Below, one piece after another: positions 16,947 to 25,695 of a stretch of 64,000 bases of DNA. This DNA comes from Nocardia gamkensis NBRC 108242 (GTDB taxonomy: Bacteria; Actinomycetota; Actinomycetes; Mycobacteriales; Mycobacteriaceae): assembly GCF_001612985.1 (NCBI RefSeq), contig NZ_BDBM01000012.1:48761-112760 (forward strand). The letters run 5' to 3'. The notes under the pieces were generated by a model. It had not been told where the DNA came from, made no database searches, and saw only the letters and a list, made by a program, of their open reading frames with translations. How positions within the stretch are numbered: the stretch's first letter is position 1; each line of letters starts with the position of its first letter. The position numbers and the translations under genes were made by a program.

Positions 16947-19325
16947 TCAGCCGAGCAGTTCCCGGCTCAACGCCAGCAGTTCGGCGGTCGACAGAACCTC
17001 CTCGTGCGCTGCTGATTTCGCATCCACCGCCGAGGTGATGGGGGCCGGGGGTGACGGATCCGTCGCCGGGGCGGCGGGTGTGAGCCGGACGCCGAGTTCG
17101 GCAGTCAAGAGCTCGACGGTGGGGCAGCCCCAGATGACGGCGGCGGGGACTTCGATGCCCAGGCGGGCGCTGAGGCGCGCCGACAGTTCCACGGCGTGCA
17201 CCGAGCCGATTCCGAGCTGGTCGAAGTTCTGCCGTGCGGGCACCCGGTCGGGTTCGATGCCGACGACTCGGGCCAGTTCGGCGGTGACCAGGGCGGCGAG
17301 GTCGCGTGCGGAGTTGCTTCGGGGCTCGCTGGGCTCGGGGGATGGGTGGGCTGGTGCCCGGTCCTGGAGCGTAGCGGCCGGATCGACCGCTCCCGGGGCC
17401 GTCACCGGCGACACAGCCAGCGCGGCCCCCACACCGGAACCTCGGGCATCAGTGGGAGCGAGGTCGTGGCCTTCCGGCGAATCGAACGAAGGCGATCCGA
17501 TCGCGCCAACGTCCGGTTCCTCGACCGGGGCTTGGGGCTGCGCCCAATGCCGCCGGCGCTGGAATGGATAGGTGGGCAGGGATACCGGGCGGCCCGGCGG
17601 GTTCACCGCCGCCCAGTCGGGCTCGACACCACGCTCGAACAGCACGCCCGCCGCCTCGAGCAGGTCGCGGTGGGCCACCGTGCCGGGACGCAGGGCCGCG
17701 GAGAGCACCAGACTCAGCGCCTCGTGCTCGGTGTCGTCTTTCGGCGTGGTCCCGTCGAGGTAGGCGCCGAGGAAGTCGACAACCGCGCCCACATCGTCGG
17801 CCACCACCGCAAGCCGTTGCCCGAAAGGTGTTCTCGTGGCGAGGGTATGGGCGAGATCGCCCAGACCGATTCCGGGATCGCCTAGGAGATGCTCACGCAG
17901 CCGATGTGCGTGCGCGCGCAGCGCGGTCTCGGTGCGGGCGGACAGCACCACCAGCCGCTGCGAGACGCCGGTCCCGGTGACCGGCTCCGGCGGGGGCGCG
18001 GCTTCGACGATGACGTGAGCGTTGGAGCCGCCGAAACCGAACGCACTCACCGCGGCGCGCGCCGGCCGGTCGTGCTGCGGCCACGGCAGCGCGATGTCGG
18101 CGACGCGCACGCCGGCCGTCTGCGAATCGAATTCCTCTGGCAGTCGTTGGAAATGGAGGCTGCGTGGAATCCGGCGATGGGTCAGGGCGAGCGCGACTTT
18201 CACCAGCCCCGCCATGCCCGCGGCCGCTTCGGTGTGCCCGATATTGGTCTTGATCGAGCCGACCCTCAGCGGGGCGCCGGGCGCTCTGCCGGTGCCGTAG
18301 ACCTCGGCCAGTGCCGACAGTTCGGCGCGGTCGCCGACTGCGGTGCCGGTGCCGTGCGCCTCCACGTAGTCGATCGTCGAGGGGTCGACACCCGCTCGCG
18401 CGCACGCCCGCCGCAGCAGTTGCCGCTGCCCGTCGGCACTGCTGGCGGGCATGGAGCGATGCCTGCCGTTGTTGTTGGTGGCGCTGCCCAGCAGGGTGCA
18501 GTAGACGCGGTCACCGTCGCGCAGGGCCTGTCGCAGCGGCTTGAGCACGACGACCGCGCCGCCTTCGCCGCGCACGTAGCCGTCGGCGGTGGCGTCGAAG
18601 GTGCGGGATCGGCCGCGCGCGGACAACACGCCCAGCGCGGACAGTCCGATCGTGGTCTCCGGGATCAGATTCAGTTGCACCCCACCGGCGACGGCCACCG
18701 CGCTCTCACCCGCCCGCAGCGCCTGACAAGCCAGGTGCACCGCGACCAGCGATCCCGCGCACGAGGCGTTCACCGTCATGCTGGGGCCGTCGAAACCCAG
18801 GAAGTACGACACCCGGTTGGCGATGACGCCTTCGACATCTCCGGTACTGGTGAACGGTGTGATGGCGGTGGCACCACGGGCGAGTTTCACGGCGCGATAG
18901 TCGTTGAACTTGTTGGCAAAATACACGCCCGTCCACGGAACCCGGTCGGGGCGGATTCCCGCGTCCTCGAATGCCTCCCAGGCCAATTCCAGCGCCAAGC
19001 GTTGCTGCGGATCCATATCGGCCGCTTCGCGTGGGGTGATGCCGAAGAATTCGGCGTCGAAACCGGCGACATCCGCCAGATACCCACCCGCGACCGACAC
19101 CGTCTTGCCCGCGGCGGCGCGGTCGGCGCCGCGATGGTCACCGGACCAGCGACCGGGCGGCGGTTCGTCGGCGATCGCGTCGGTCTCCTCGATCAGCAAC
19201 CGCCACAACGCTTCCGGCGAATCGACGCCTCCGGCGAAGCGGCAGCTCATGCCGATCACGGCGATCGGCTCGGCGAGGTCGATCGCTGTCTGCTGAGGAC
19301 GGGTGCGCCGCTTGGCTTTCTTCAC
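16947..19325 (-). CDS. AT-less type I polyketide synthase module (KS - vestigial linkers - ACP)
   Basis: The 792-residue protein begins with a ketosynthase (about residues 20-445): EPIAVIGMSCRF, active-site NASCAGSLVAVH with Cys189, EAHGTGTAVGD and KTNIGHTEAAAGMAG supplying both histidines, ending SAFGFGGSNAHVIVEAA. Then the usual KS-AT linker (LVVLSARTETALRAHAHRL) runs almost straight into the post-AT segment LPTYPFQRRRHW; the roughly 300-residue AT is missing. After a disordered linker an ACP (about 675-750) carries its phosphopantetheine Ser708 in LGIGSVHAVEL. No KR, DH or TE is present. The acyltransferase at 1.0-2.9 kb probably loads it in trans. GTG 19325 is a plausible start; an upstream GTG at 19349 also fits. 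Confidence 0.88.
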   Translation of the reverse strand: MKKAKRRTRPQQTAIDLAEPIAVIGMSCRFAGGVDSPEALWRLLIEETDAIADEPPPGRWSGDHRGADRAAAGKTVSVAGGYLADVAGFDAEFFGITPREAADMDPQQRLALELAWEAFEDAGIRPDRVPWTGVYFANKFNDYRAVKLARGATAITPFTSTGDVEGVIANRVSYFLGFDGPSMTVNASCAGSLVAVHLACQALRAGESAVAVAGGVQLNLIPETTIGLSALGVLSARGRSRTFDATADGYVRGEGGAVVVLKPLRQALRDGDRVYCTLLGSATNNNGRHRSMPASSADGQRQLLRRACARAGVDPSTIDYVEAHGTGTAVGDRAELSALAEVYGTGRAPGAPLRVGSIKTNIGHTEAAAGMAGLVKVALALTHRRIPRSLHFQRLPEEFDSQTAGVRVADIALPWPQHDRPARAAVSAFGFGGSNAHVIVEAAPPPEPVTGTGVSQRLVVLSARTETALRAHAHRLREHLLGDPGIGLGDLAHTLATRTPFGQRLAVVADDVGAVVDFLGAYLDGTTPKDDTEHEALSLVLSAALRPGTVAHRDLLEAAGVLFERGVEPDWAAVNPPGRPVSLPTYPFQRRRHWAQPQAPVEEPDVGAIGSPSFDSPEGHDLAPTDARGSGVGAALAVSPVTAPGAVDPAATLQDRAPAHPSPEPSEPRSNSARDLAALVTAELARVVGIEPDRVPARQNFDQLGIGSVHAVELSARLSARLGIEVPAAVIWGCPTVELLTAELGVRLTPAAPATDPSPPAPITSAVDAKSAAHEEVLSTAELLALSRELLG

Positions 19326-19432
19326 GCTTCTCGCCTGCCCGCGATCCACCGACCGTGCACCCGTGGAACAAGCGGTGCGGTGAATCTGCCGATCTTGTTG
19401 TGGGGTCGGGACATGTGCCGGAGACTTTACCT

Positions 19433-19936
19433 GTGCTGTTTTCCGAACGCCCCGTTTTCGCTCGGGTGACGTCCGCGCTGGGGGGCGAGGCACGGCGTCG
19501 AGAACTCCTCCGTTTCGCCTCCGTCGGCGCCGCCGCGTTCACGCTGGACACCGCGGTGTTCCTGACCTTGAAGAGCACCGTGTTCGAGGCGTATCCGGTC
19601 ACGGCGAAAGTGGTCGCGGTGCTGGCGGCGATCACCTTGTCGTATGTGCTCAACAAGCAGTGGTCCTTCGACGGGCGCGGTGGGCGGCGCGGCCACCACG
19701 AGGCGGCGCTGTTCTACCTGGTCAGTTTCCTGGCCGTCGCGATCAACACCGCACCGCTGTGGGTCTCGCGGTATGTGCTGCATCTCGAGGTGCCCGAGGT
19801 CTCCCGTTTCACCCAGAACGTGGCCGACTTCGTGGCCGCGCAGCTGATCGGCACCGCGCTGGGCATGGTGTTCCGGTTCTGGGCATTCGTGCGGGTGGTG
19901 TTCCCGGACGAGGTCGAGCGCCCCGGCGCGGGGTGA
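19433..19936 (+). CDS. GtrA-family membrane protein
   Basis: The 167-residue protein has four hydrophobic segments and the GtrA pattern FASVGAAAFTLDTAVFLTL and LSYVLNKQWSFDG. GtrA proteins are thought to move polyprenyl-phosphate sugars across the membrane or to assist that step. The GT2 and GT87 genes of the cluster would be its partners. GTG 19433 follows CGGAGA at about eight bases. It is divergent from the KS-ACP gene across 107 bases, which must hold both promoters, and marks the likely right border of the cluster. Confidence 0.82.
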   Translation: MLFSERPVFARVTSALGGEARRRELLRFASVGAAAFTLDTAVFLTLKSTVFEAYPVTAKVVAVLAAITLSYVLNKQWSFDGRGGRRGHHEAALFYLVSFLAVAINTAPLWVSRYVLHLEVPEVSRFTQNVADFVAAQLIGTALGMVFRFWAFVRVVFPDEVERPGAG

Positions 19937-20066
19937 GCCGGGGCGGTTGCACTCATCCTGATGACAACCCTGTCCGGCACGATCGCCCACCGTGCGGGCC
20001 GCGGCGCCCCGCCGCGACACCCCGGCCGCGCGTTCGCACCGCCGCGCGGGTGGTAGGAAAGGGGGC

Positions 20067-21428
20067 GTGTCCGCAACTGGCGAAGGAATCGACCCGAACA
20101 GAAGCTCGCGCGCGGTGTCGGAAGTGGTGGAGCTGGTCAGTACGCTGATCCGCTTCGACACCTCCAATACCGGTGATCTGGCCACCACCAAGGGTGAGCG
20201 CGAATGTGCGCAGTGGGTGGCAGACCAGCTGCACCAGGCGGGCTACGTCACCGAATACGTCGAATCCGGCGCGGAAGGTCGCGGCAATGTCTTCGCGCGG
20301 CTGGAAGGCGCCGATCGCAGTCGTGGCGCCCTGATGATCCACGGGCACCTTGACGTGGTGCCCGCCGAGGCCTCGGACTGGAGCGTGCATCCGTTCTCCG
20401 GCGCGGTGCGCGACGGCTACGTGTGGGGTCGCGGCGCGATCGACATGAAAGACATGGTCGGGATGGCGCTGGCGGTGGCCCGCCAGTTCAAACTCGAGGG
20501 GACGGTGCCGCCGCGCGATCTGGTCTTCGCGTTCCTGGCCGATGAGGAGAACGGCGGCAAGTGGGGCTCGCAGTGGCTGGTGGACAACCGCCCCGATCTG
20601 TTCGACGGCGTCACCGAGGCGGTGGGCGAGGTCGGCGGATTCTCGCTGACCGTGCCGCGCCCCGACGGCACCGAACGCAGGCTGTATCTGGTCGAGACGG
20701 CCGAGAAGGGTCTGGGCTGGATGCGGTTGCGCGCCAAGGCCCGCGCCGGTCACGGCTCGTTCCTGCACGAGGACAACGCCGTCACCATCCTCGCCGACGC
20801 CGTGTCCCGGCTGGGCAAACACACCTTCCCGTTGGTGCTGTCGGATTCGGTGGCCGCCTTCCTCGCCGCCGTCGCCGAGGAGACAGGTCTGGAATTCGAT
20901 CCGTCCAGCCCCGACATCGAGGGTCAGCTGGCCAAACTGGGCACCATTTCCCGCATCATCGGAGCCACCCTGCGCGACACCGCCAATCCCACCATGCTGC
21001 AAGCCGGGTACAAGGCCAACGTGATCCCGCAGACCGCCGAGGCGGTGGTGGACTGCCGCGTGGTTCCCGGGCGGCAGGCGGCGTTCGAACGGGAGGTGGA
21101 CGAGCTGATCGGCCCCGATGTCGAACGCGAGTGGATCACCAAGCTCGACTCCTACGAGACGACCTTCGACGGCGATCTGGTCGAGGCGATGAACAACGCC
21201 GTGCTCGCCCATGATCCGCGCGGCCGCACGGTGCCCTACATGCTCTCCGGCGGAACGGACGCGAAAGCGTTCGCCCGCTTGGGTATTCGTTGCTTCGGCT
21301 TCGCCCCGCTGCAGCTGCCGCCGGAACTGGACTTCACCGCCCTGTTCCACGGCGTCGACGAGCGGGTGCCGGTGCAGGCCCTCGAATTCGGCACCCGCGT
21401 GCTGGAACACTTCCTACTGCACAGCTGA
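20067..21428 (+). CDS. M20-family metallopeptidase (DapE2-like)
   Basis: The 453-residue M20 enzyme has [28 protein letters not shown], and the catalytic [11 protein letters not shown], with GGTDAKAF near the C-terminus; these provide the two-zinc site. It is cytosolic, with no signal peptide. By gene order next to a PEBP protein it corresponds to the DapE2-annotated protein of mycobacteria; a true succinyl-diaminopimelate desuccinylase role is not established by sequence, and a dipeptidase or acyl-amino-acid hydrolase is possible. GTG 20067 follows GGAAAGGGGG. It opens the conserved chromosomal block. Confidence 0.85.
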   Translation: MSATGEGIDPNRSSRAVSEVVELVSTLIRFDTSNTGDLATTKGERECAQWVADQLHQAGYVTEYVESGAEGRGNVFARLEGADRSRGALMIHGHLDVVPAEASDWSVHPFSGAVRDGYVWGRGAIDMKDMVGMALAVARQFKLEGTVPPRDLVFAFLADEENGGKWGSQWLVDNRPDLFDGVTEAVGEVGGFSLTVPRPDGTERRLYLVETAEKGLGWMRLRAKARAGHGSFLHEDNAVTILADAVSRLGKHTFPLVLSDSVAAFLAAVAEETGLEFDPSSPDIEGQLAKLGTISRIIGATLRDTANPTMLQAGYKANVIPQTAEAVVDCRVVPGRQAAFEREVDELIGPDVEREWITKLDSYETTFDGDLVEAMNNAVLAHDPRGRTVPYMLSGGTDAKAFARLGIRCFGFAPLQLPPELDFTALFHGVDERVPVQALEFGTRVLEHFLLHS

Positions 21429-21453
21429 TCCGATCCGCAAGAGAGAGGTTTTC

Positions 21454-21987
21454 ATGACCTACGACCCCTACGACGCGCTTCCGAAGGTGCCGTCGTTCAC
21501 CCTCACCTCCACCGATGTCACCGACGGTCAACCCTTCGGCAACGAACAGGTCAGCGGCATCTTCGGCGCGGGAGGCAAGGACATCTCCCCACAGCTGTCC
21601 TGGTCGGATTTCCCGGCGGAGACCAAGAGCTTCGCGGTCACCGTGTACGACCCCGACGCCCCCACCGCCTCCGGCTTCTGGCACTGGGCGGTCGCCGACA
21701 TCCCCGTGAGCGCGACCTCGCTGCCGGCGGGCGCGGGCAGCGGCGAAGAAGGCGGCGCCTTGCCGACCGGCGCGATCACCCTGCGCAACGACGGCGGCTT
21801 CCACGGCTTCGTCGGTGCCGCCCCGCCGCCCGGTCACGGCCCGCACCGCTACTTCATCGTCGTGCATGCCGTCGACGTCGAAAGTCTCGGCATCGACGAG
21901 AACGCCACGCCCGCCTACCTCGGCTTCAACCTGTTCTCCCACACCCTCGCTCGCGCGACCTTGATCGCCACCTACGAGCAGAACTAG
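21454..21987 (+). CDS. YbhB/YbcL-type phosphatidylethanolamine-binding protein (PEBP)
   Basis: The 177-residue protein is a bacterial [43 protein letters not shown] and [15 protein letters not shown] form the ligand pocket, and the family fold spans the whole chain. It is likely cytosolic, since no signal sequence is visible. The biochemical role of this family in bacteria is unclear. It lies 25 bases after the M20 peptidase gene with a GAGAGAGG site before the ATG, and a strong hairpin follows, so the two genes form a short operon. Confidence 0.9.
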   Translation: MTYDPYDALPKVPSFTLTSTDVTDGQPFGNEQVSGIFGAGGKDISPQLSWSDFPAETKSFAVTVYDPDAPTASGFWHWAVADIPVSATSLPAGAGSGEEGGALPTGAITLRNDGGFHGFVGAAPPPGHGPHRYFIVVHAVDVESLGIDENATPAYLGFNLFSHTLARATLIATYEQN

Positions 21988-22004
21988 AGCCCCGTCACGT
22001 GATT

Positions 22005-22033
22005 GTGGCCCTGAGCGAAACGCTCGGGGCCAC
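22005..22033 (+). terminator. Hairpin terminator after the PEBP gene
   Basis: A 13-base stem (GTGGCCCTGAGCG with CGCTCGGGGCCAC, one G-T pair) closes on an AAA loop 17 bases after the stop. No T-run follows, as is usual in this GC range. Confidence 0.75.
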
Positions 22034-22202
22034 AGCGCTTTCCAAGGCACCTCGGCCAGGCCCACGAGCCGCACCCTAACCCGACCAGTCGGTATTCCCA
22101 GGAGTGGGTTCGTTCGCGTCGCGCCGCGACTGCCCGCAAGCGCTACGCTGCCGCTGGACAGCTGCCCAAGTGGGCGCGCGAAGGACTGATGAGGGTACGA
22201 AC

Positions 22203-22628
22203 TTGATCATTCGCACGGAAACCGCCTGGGTGCTCCTCTTCGCCGGGCTCATCTTCCTGTGGGCGCTGGTTCTCGGCGTGTGGAAATGGCAGGCGATGAC
22301 CACCTCGCCGGACGGTCTGGCGCACCCCTACGTCGACATCGCCCACCGCGCCGCACTGCTGTACTCGTTCGCCACCGGTTTGATCGCCTGGTTCGTCGAA
22401 TTGTCCGGCTGGCCGACGGCGGTGAACGCCACCGCGGCCGGGGCGATCATCGCACTGTTCGTGGTGACGATCGCGAACTACATCCGCCTGGGATTGCAGC
22501 GCGAGACCGACAACCAGATGCGCAACCCTCCGCCATCGATGCGTTTCGTCCTCGCCGCTCTGATCATCGGCGAGATCGGCGGATTCTGCGTACTCCTGGT
22601 CGGCTTCGCCGTAGAGCAGTTGGCGTAG
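22203..22628 (+). CDS. Small membrane protein of unknown function
   Basis: The 141-residue protein has four hydrophobic segments (around residues 8-27, 44-66, 71-92 and 111-138) separated by short polar loops and no recognisable catalytic motif. A TTG start at 22203 with GAGGG seven bases upstream was preferred to a far-upstream GTG that would add a basic, unlikely leader. It stands alone between two terminator-like regions. I do not recognise the family; a small integral-membrane accessory or stress protein is possible. Confidence 0.6.
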   Translation: MIIRTETAWVLLFAGLIFLWALVLGVWKWQAMTTSPDGLAHPYVDIAHRAALLYSFATGLIAWFVELSGWPTAVNATAAGAIIALFVVTIANYIRLGLQRETDNQMRNPPPSMRFVLAALIIGEIGGFCVLLVGFAVEQLA

Positions 22629-23046
22629 TCCCGGCTCACTACGCTTAGCAGTAGTACGGCGCGATCCTCGCTACCGCCGCCACCTGCCGGTCCACACACT
22701 TGTAGGCACCCGCTAAGCCGTTCGGGAAGGATGCGGCAGCGAGCACCGAGGCGATCATCCGGCGGGTGGTTATCTGACTTGCCCGGGCCCGTTGAGGTCT
22801 TGTTGTAGGCATGATGCCGATGCCGTCGAACCGGCTGCTCTTGGCTGTACCGGTTGTCGGTGACCTTTGGCTTTCCTTGGGCCGCGGAGTCCTCCATGAA
22901 GGCAGCGGGCGCATCGTCGTATCCTCGGCGAAGCCGGTCGGCCAGTCGCGCGCGGTATCGCTCCGGTTGGACGAGTTCCCTTCTGCCGCAGCGGATTCTG
23001 CTAGTCTCTGCCTCAGCAGGACGCTGACGATCGCGGAGGGGAACAC
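22629..23046. other. Non-coding stretch of about 420 bases
   Basis: No convincing gene is seen. A 55-codon minus-strand frame (22645-22812), rich in basic residues at its start and ending in a hydrophobic stretch with two Cys, has only a weak ribosome site and no recognised family. The last 30 bases carry the ribosome site of the next gene. Confidence 0.4.
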
Positions 23047-23475
23047 ATGGAACACAGCGACGAGTGGGACACCCTGGTCGAACTCATTTCCCGGAACAGT
23101 TACGGCGTTCGCGTCGAGCCCGACAGCATCAGCCTCACGGTCGAGGACGCTGAAGAGGACTGGGCCGCACCGGATGTCGTGATCAGGCGGGCAGACGATG
23201 AATGGATCCATATCGAAAGGCCGTTCGCCAAGTCCGACAAGGTCGATCTCCTGGCCATCCTCACCAAGGTCGGCAGCACGGGCACTATCGGCGGGCTCGT
23301 CGTGGTGGGTGAAGATATCCTGATCCGAGACACGGTCCTGCTCACCCAGGCCCTCGAGCCCGACGACCGCTTCGACAACGACGTATTCATGTATGAAGAC
23401 CCATTGGGCGGCATCATCGACGCGGCCAGGCTGCTGGGGCGCCAACTCGCCGGGCACGACAACGACTACGACTGA
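23047..23475 (+). CDS. Acidic hypothetical protein
   Basis: The product has 142 residues and is strongly acidic, with no signal peptide or membrane segment. It starts MEHSDEWDTLVELIS and reads as alternating beta strands and helices (VVIRRADDEWIHIERPF, TGTIGGLVVVGEDILIRDTVLL). The layout recalls small T3SS-chaperone-like or YbjN-like proteins, but I cannot assign a family. GGAGGGG stands seven bases before the ATG, so translation is probable. A hairpin follows downstream. Confidence 0.65.
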   Translation: MEHSDEWDTLVELISRNSYGVRVEPDSISLTVEDAEEDWAAPDVVIRRADDEWIHIERPFAKSDKVDLLAILTKVGSTGTIGGLVVVGEDILIRDTVLLTQALEPDDRFDNDVFMYEDPLGGIIDAARLLGRQLAGHDNDYD

Positions 23476-23602
23476 CCGGCAACTCGGCCGCCACGACCAG
23501 CCTGGCGCCCGACTCCGGGCGTCCCGGCCGTTCAGCGCACACTCGACCGTCCATCGGTTGCAGGCGACGCGCTAGGCCGACCAAGCGGTTGAAGAGGGCC
23601 GC

Positions 23603-23639
23603 GGAGCCCGACCAGGGCACAAGGCTGTCCCTGGGCTCC
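23603..23639. terminator. Interrupted hairpin between convergent genes
   Basis: GGAGCC and CAGGG pair with CCCTG and GGCTCC, with a four-base bulge on the left arm. It sits between the end of the acidic hypothetical gene and the minus-strand DUF397 gene and could serve both. Confidence 0.5.
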
Positions 23640-23647
23640 TGCTCATG

Positions 23648-23854
23648 TTACGGACGGTCGAATTCACCTCGAACTACTGCACTCGTGAAGGCGTCCCAGG
23701 CGCTATCGGTGAACACGAGGCCTGAACCCGCCGGGTTTTTGGAATCTCGCGTGCCGATCAGCCCGCCGTCCAGGAATGCCACCTCGACGCAATCCTGGTT
23801 AGGTCCGCTGCGACTGCTCTTGAACCACGCCGCCTTCGCCAGGTCGGTATTCAC
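23648..23854 (-). CDS. DUF397 protein
   Basis: The 68-residue protein is a typical DUF397 member: AAWFKSSRSGPNQDCVEVAFLD near the N-terminus, RDSKNP, and VFTDSAWDAFTSAVVRGEFD at the end. These small proteins are encoded in actinobacteria directly after an XRE regulator with a DUF5753 domain, and the pair has been compared with toxin-antitoxin or regulatory switches. Here its ATG overlaps the stop of that regulator by four bases, so it is translated with it. Confidence 0.92.
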   Translation of the reverse strand: MNTDLAKAAWFKSSRSGPNQDCVEVAFLDGGLIGTRDSKNPAGSGLVFTDSAWDAFTSAVVRGEFDRP

Positions 23855-24729
23855 CCGCCATACTCCTTAGCGATCTTCAACACCAGTTCCCTGGTTTCCT
23901 GCTCATCCAGCGCGGCGGCGCGAATCGCCTTGCACGCCGTCCTGTACTGGTCGATCTCAGTGGGCTTGTCCAGGTAGAGAGCGCCCGTGTAGCCCTCAAC
24001 GTACACCACCGGCGGCTCGGTGAAGGACTGCAATGCTGGGAACTCCATGAGCGTGAAAGATCCCGTCACCAGGGGAAATACACGCTCGGTGTGAAATGGC
24101 ACCACGCGAAGCGTTACCGTCGGTAACCGCGAAACAGCCAGGAGATGGTGGAGTTGTTCCGTCATAACGGGTGGCCCACCAACCCGGTATCTCAGCGCCG
24201 CCTCTCCGAGGTACACGTTCATGCTGAAGCGGTCGCGCGATTCGTGTAGGCGCTTCTGGCGCGTGGCCGCGAGCTCGATCCGACGCTCGACATCGGCTGT
24301 GGGCATTCCGGGATACGCGCCCCAGATCACCGCACGCCGGTAAGCGGGGGTCTGGAGCAGGCCGGGAAGCAAGGTGAGATGGAAGGTGGTCAGCTTCTTG
24401 GCCGCTTCTTCCAATCCGAGATAGAGATCGAAGTAGGTGGGCACCGCATCGCCGTAGGCATGCCACCATCCGGTCCTCTTGGTTTCACGAACCAGGCCCA
24501 TGAGCGCTGCCGTGTCATCCTCGTCGACTCCATACAGTTCGCAGAGGGCCTTGATGTAGATGTCTTTGAGCTTTACACCCTGACCTCCCTCCAGCCGCCA
24601 CATGGTTTGCGGCGATACCTCGATGACTCTGCACGCCTGCGCGACTGTCACACCGGAGGCCTCGCGGAGCTGACGCAGTCGGCGGCCCAACATGCGACGC
24701 GGAACTGTGGAGCCGGAACTCTCGGTCAT
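23851..24729 (-). CDS. XRE-family regulator with DUF5753 domain
   Basis: The 292-residue protein has an N-terminal helix-turn-helix (LGRRLRQLREASGVTVAQACRVIEVSPQTMWRLEGG, about residues 14-50) and a C-terminal DUF5753 region with FHLTLLPGLLQTPAYRRAV and VYVEGYTGALYLD. Many actinomycete genomes hold dozens of such regulators paired with DUF397 proteins, often involved in development or secondary metabolism. It is divergent from two hypothetical genes, with a 12-base palindrome in the shared promoter region, which is a candidate binding site. Confidence 0.93.
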   Translation of the reverse strand: MTESSGSTVPRRMLGRRLRQLREASGVTVAQACRVIEVSPQTMWRLEGGQGVKLKDIYIKALCELYGVDEDDTAALMGLVRETKRTGWWHAYGDAVPTYFDLYLGLEEAAKKLTTFHLTLLPGLLQTPAYRRAVIWGAYPGMPTADVERRIELAATRQKRLHESRDRFSMNVYLGEAALRYRVGGPPVMTEQLHHLLAVSRLPTVTLRVVPFHTERVFPLVTGSFTLMEFPALQSFTEPPVVYVEGYTGALYLDKPTEIDQYRTACKAIRAAALDEQETRELVLKIAKEYGG

Positions 24730-24815
24730 TAGCCAACCTCACGGCGGTAGGTGAATTTGGAAGGATCTGCACAGCCACTATGGAAGATGGGGAGAAATCT
24801 AGAGTACTCGCGCTG

Positions 24816-24827
24816 TGGAATATTCCA
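24816..24827. promoter_or_regulatory. Palindrome TGGAATATTCCA in the XRE divergent region
   Basis: A perfect 12-base palindrome lies 87 bases upstream of the XRE start in a locally AT-rich patch. A half-related word AATTTGGAA occurs nearer the XRE gene. It is a candidate operator for the XRE regulator. Confidence 0.5.
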
Positions 24828-24977
24828 AATATCGCCTGATGGGCGTCTACTAGGGGTGCGTCAGGCACTGTGAGCGAAACGCCAAGTCGCAGGGGGCAAT
24901 CGGCTCCGCTCGGCGACAGGTTGACCGCGGCGAAGCGGGCGCGACTCATCCAGTTGTGCGATTCAGTAGGGGGTTCC

Positions 24978-25466
24978 ATGGTTCAGATAGCTTTCGGACG
25001 CACACCACTGTCCCGGTGCGCCTACTACCGGCAGGTGTGCGACCTGCCCGCGGAGGTGGATCCACCTCAGGTGGGGCGCATCGTGCTAGGTATGGGGGTG
25101 GCGTGGGCGGTGATCATGCCCGCCACGCTCGGCCAGGATGTGAAGGTCTGGATGCAGCGGCACCACCATCGGATCGGGCCGATCATGTCGCATCCCCGGT
25201 CGAAGCGGTGGACGTATCTGACGCAGCCCGACCTGCCGGATGACATCATGCTGTTCGCGGAGATGTTCCGGCTCGACGTCTCGTTGGTGCGCGCCGGCGC
25301 AACCGTGGCGCTGCCGAGCCCGGCGGATCGGGGGACTACGTTCCGCGCCTGGATCGCCCGCCCCGACAGCGCTTTTCGTCCCTCCGGAAGCGTCGTGGTG
25401 GCCGCTATCCGTGGATGCGTGGCGGAGCGGATTGCACGACGGAAACGAGGCTTCACGTATGCCTGA
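24978..25466 (+). CDS. Hypothetical protein, XRE-cassette associated
   Basis: The product has 162 residues. Segments such as GRIVLGMGVAWAVIMPATLGQDVKVWMQRH, RSKRWTYLTQPDLPD and VALPSPADRGTTFRAW resemble a group of actinomycete proteins, often found near XRE/DUF397 genes, that I recall only as hypothetical. No membrane segment or catalytic motif is evident. ATG 24978 follows GGGGG; a GTG at 24870 would add 36 basic residues. The stop overlaps the next start by eight bases, so the two unknown proteins are probably made together. Confidence 0.65.
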   Translation: MVQIAFGRTPLSRCAYYRQVCDLPAEVDPPQVGRIVLGMGVAWAVIMPATLGQDVKVWMQRHHHRIGPIMSHPRSKRWTYLTQPDLPDDIMLFAEMFRLDVSLVRAGATVALPSPADRGTTFRAWIARPDSAFRPSGSVVVAAIRGCVAERIARRKRGFTYA

Positions 25467-25683
25467 TGAGCGTCGTGGTTCTCCGCTCCCGTCCGAGCCG
25501 GATGTCCATTTGTCGGTGTTCTGGCACGGCGCCCGGATGGATTACGTCGCCTGCGTCACCGCGGCGTGCTTGTTCGTCCAGGAGTGGCGTGCCCGGCACT
25601 GGCACGACGCGGTCGAGGTGTCGATGGACGACATCCAGGGGTATCCGCGATTGCCCTGTGAGCGGTTGTATCTGGAGCCGTGA
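25459..25683 (+). CDS. Small hypothetical protein coupled to the preceding gene
   Basis: The 74-residue product (MPDERRGSPLPSEPDVHLSV...) has one Trp/Cys-rich middle part (VACVTAACLFVQEWRARHWHDAVEV) and no known motif. Its ATG lies inside the last codons of the preceding gene, which suggests coupled translation. No function can be given. It ends 13 bases before the convergent methyltransferase gene. Confidence 0.5.
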   Translation: MPDERRGSPLPSEPDVHLSVFWHGARMDYVACVTAACLFVQEWRARHWHDAVEVSMDDIQGYPRLPCERLYLEP

Positions 25684-25695
25684 GGGGCCACCGGG

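Noticed and set aside
22645..22812. A 55-codon minus-strand frame with a short hydrophobic end and two Cys
   Set aside because: Weak ribosome site and no recognised family; kept only as a note in the gap entry.
25459..25683. Reading the small gene as the tail of the preceding hypothetical protein through a frameshift
   Set aside because: Both frames have their own plausible starts and stops, the overlap is eight bases, and no slippery run is present.
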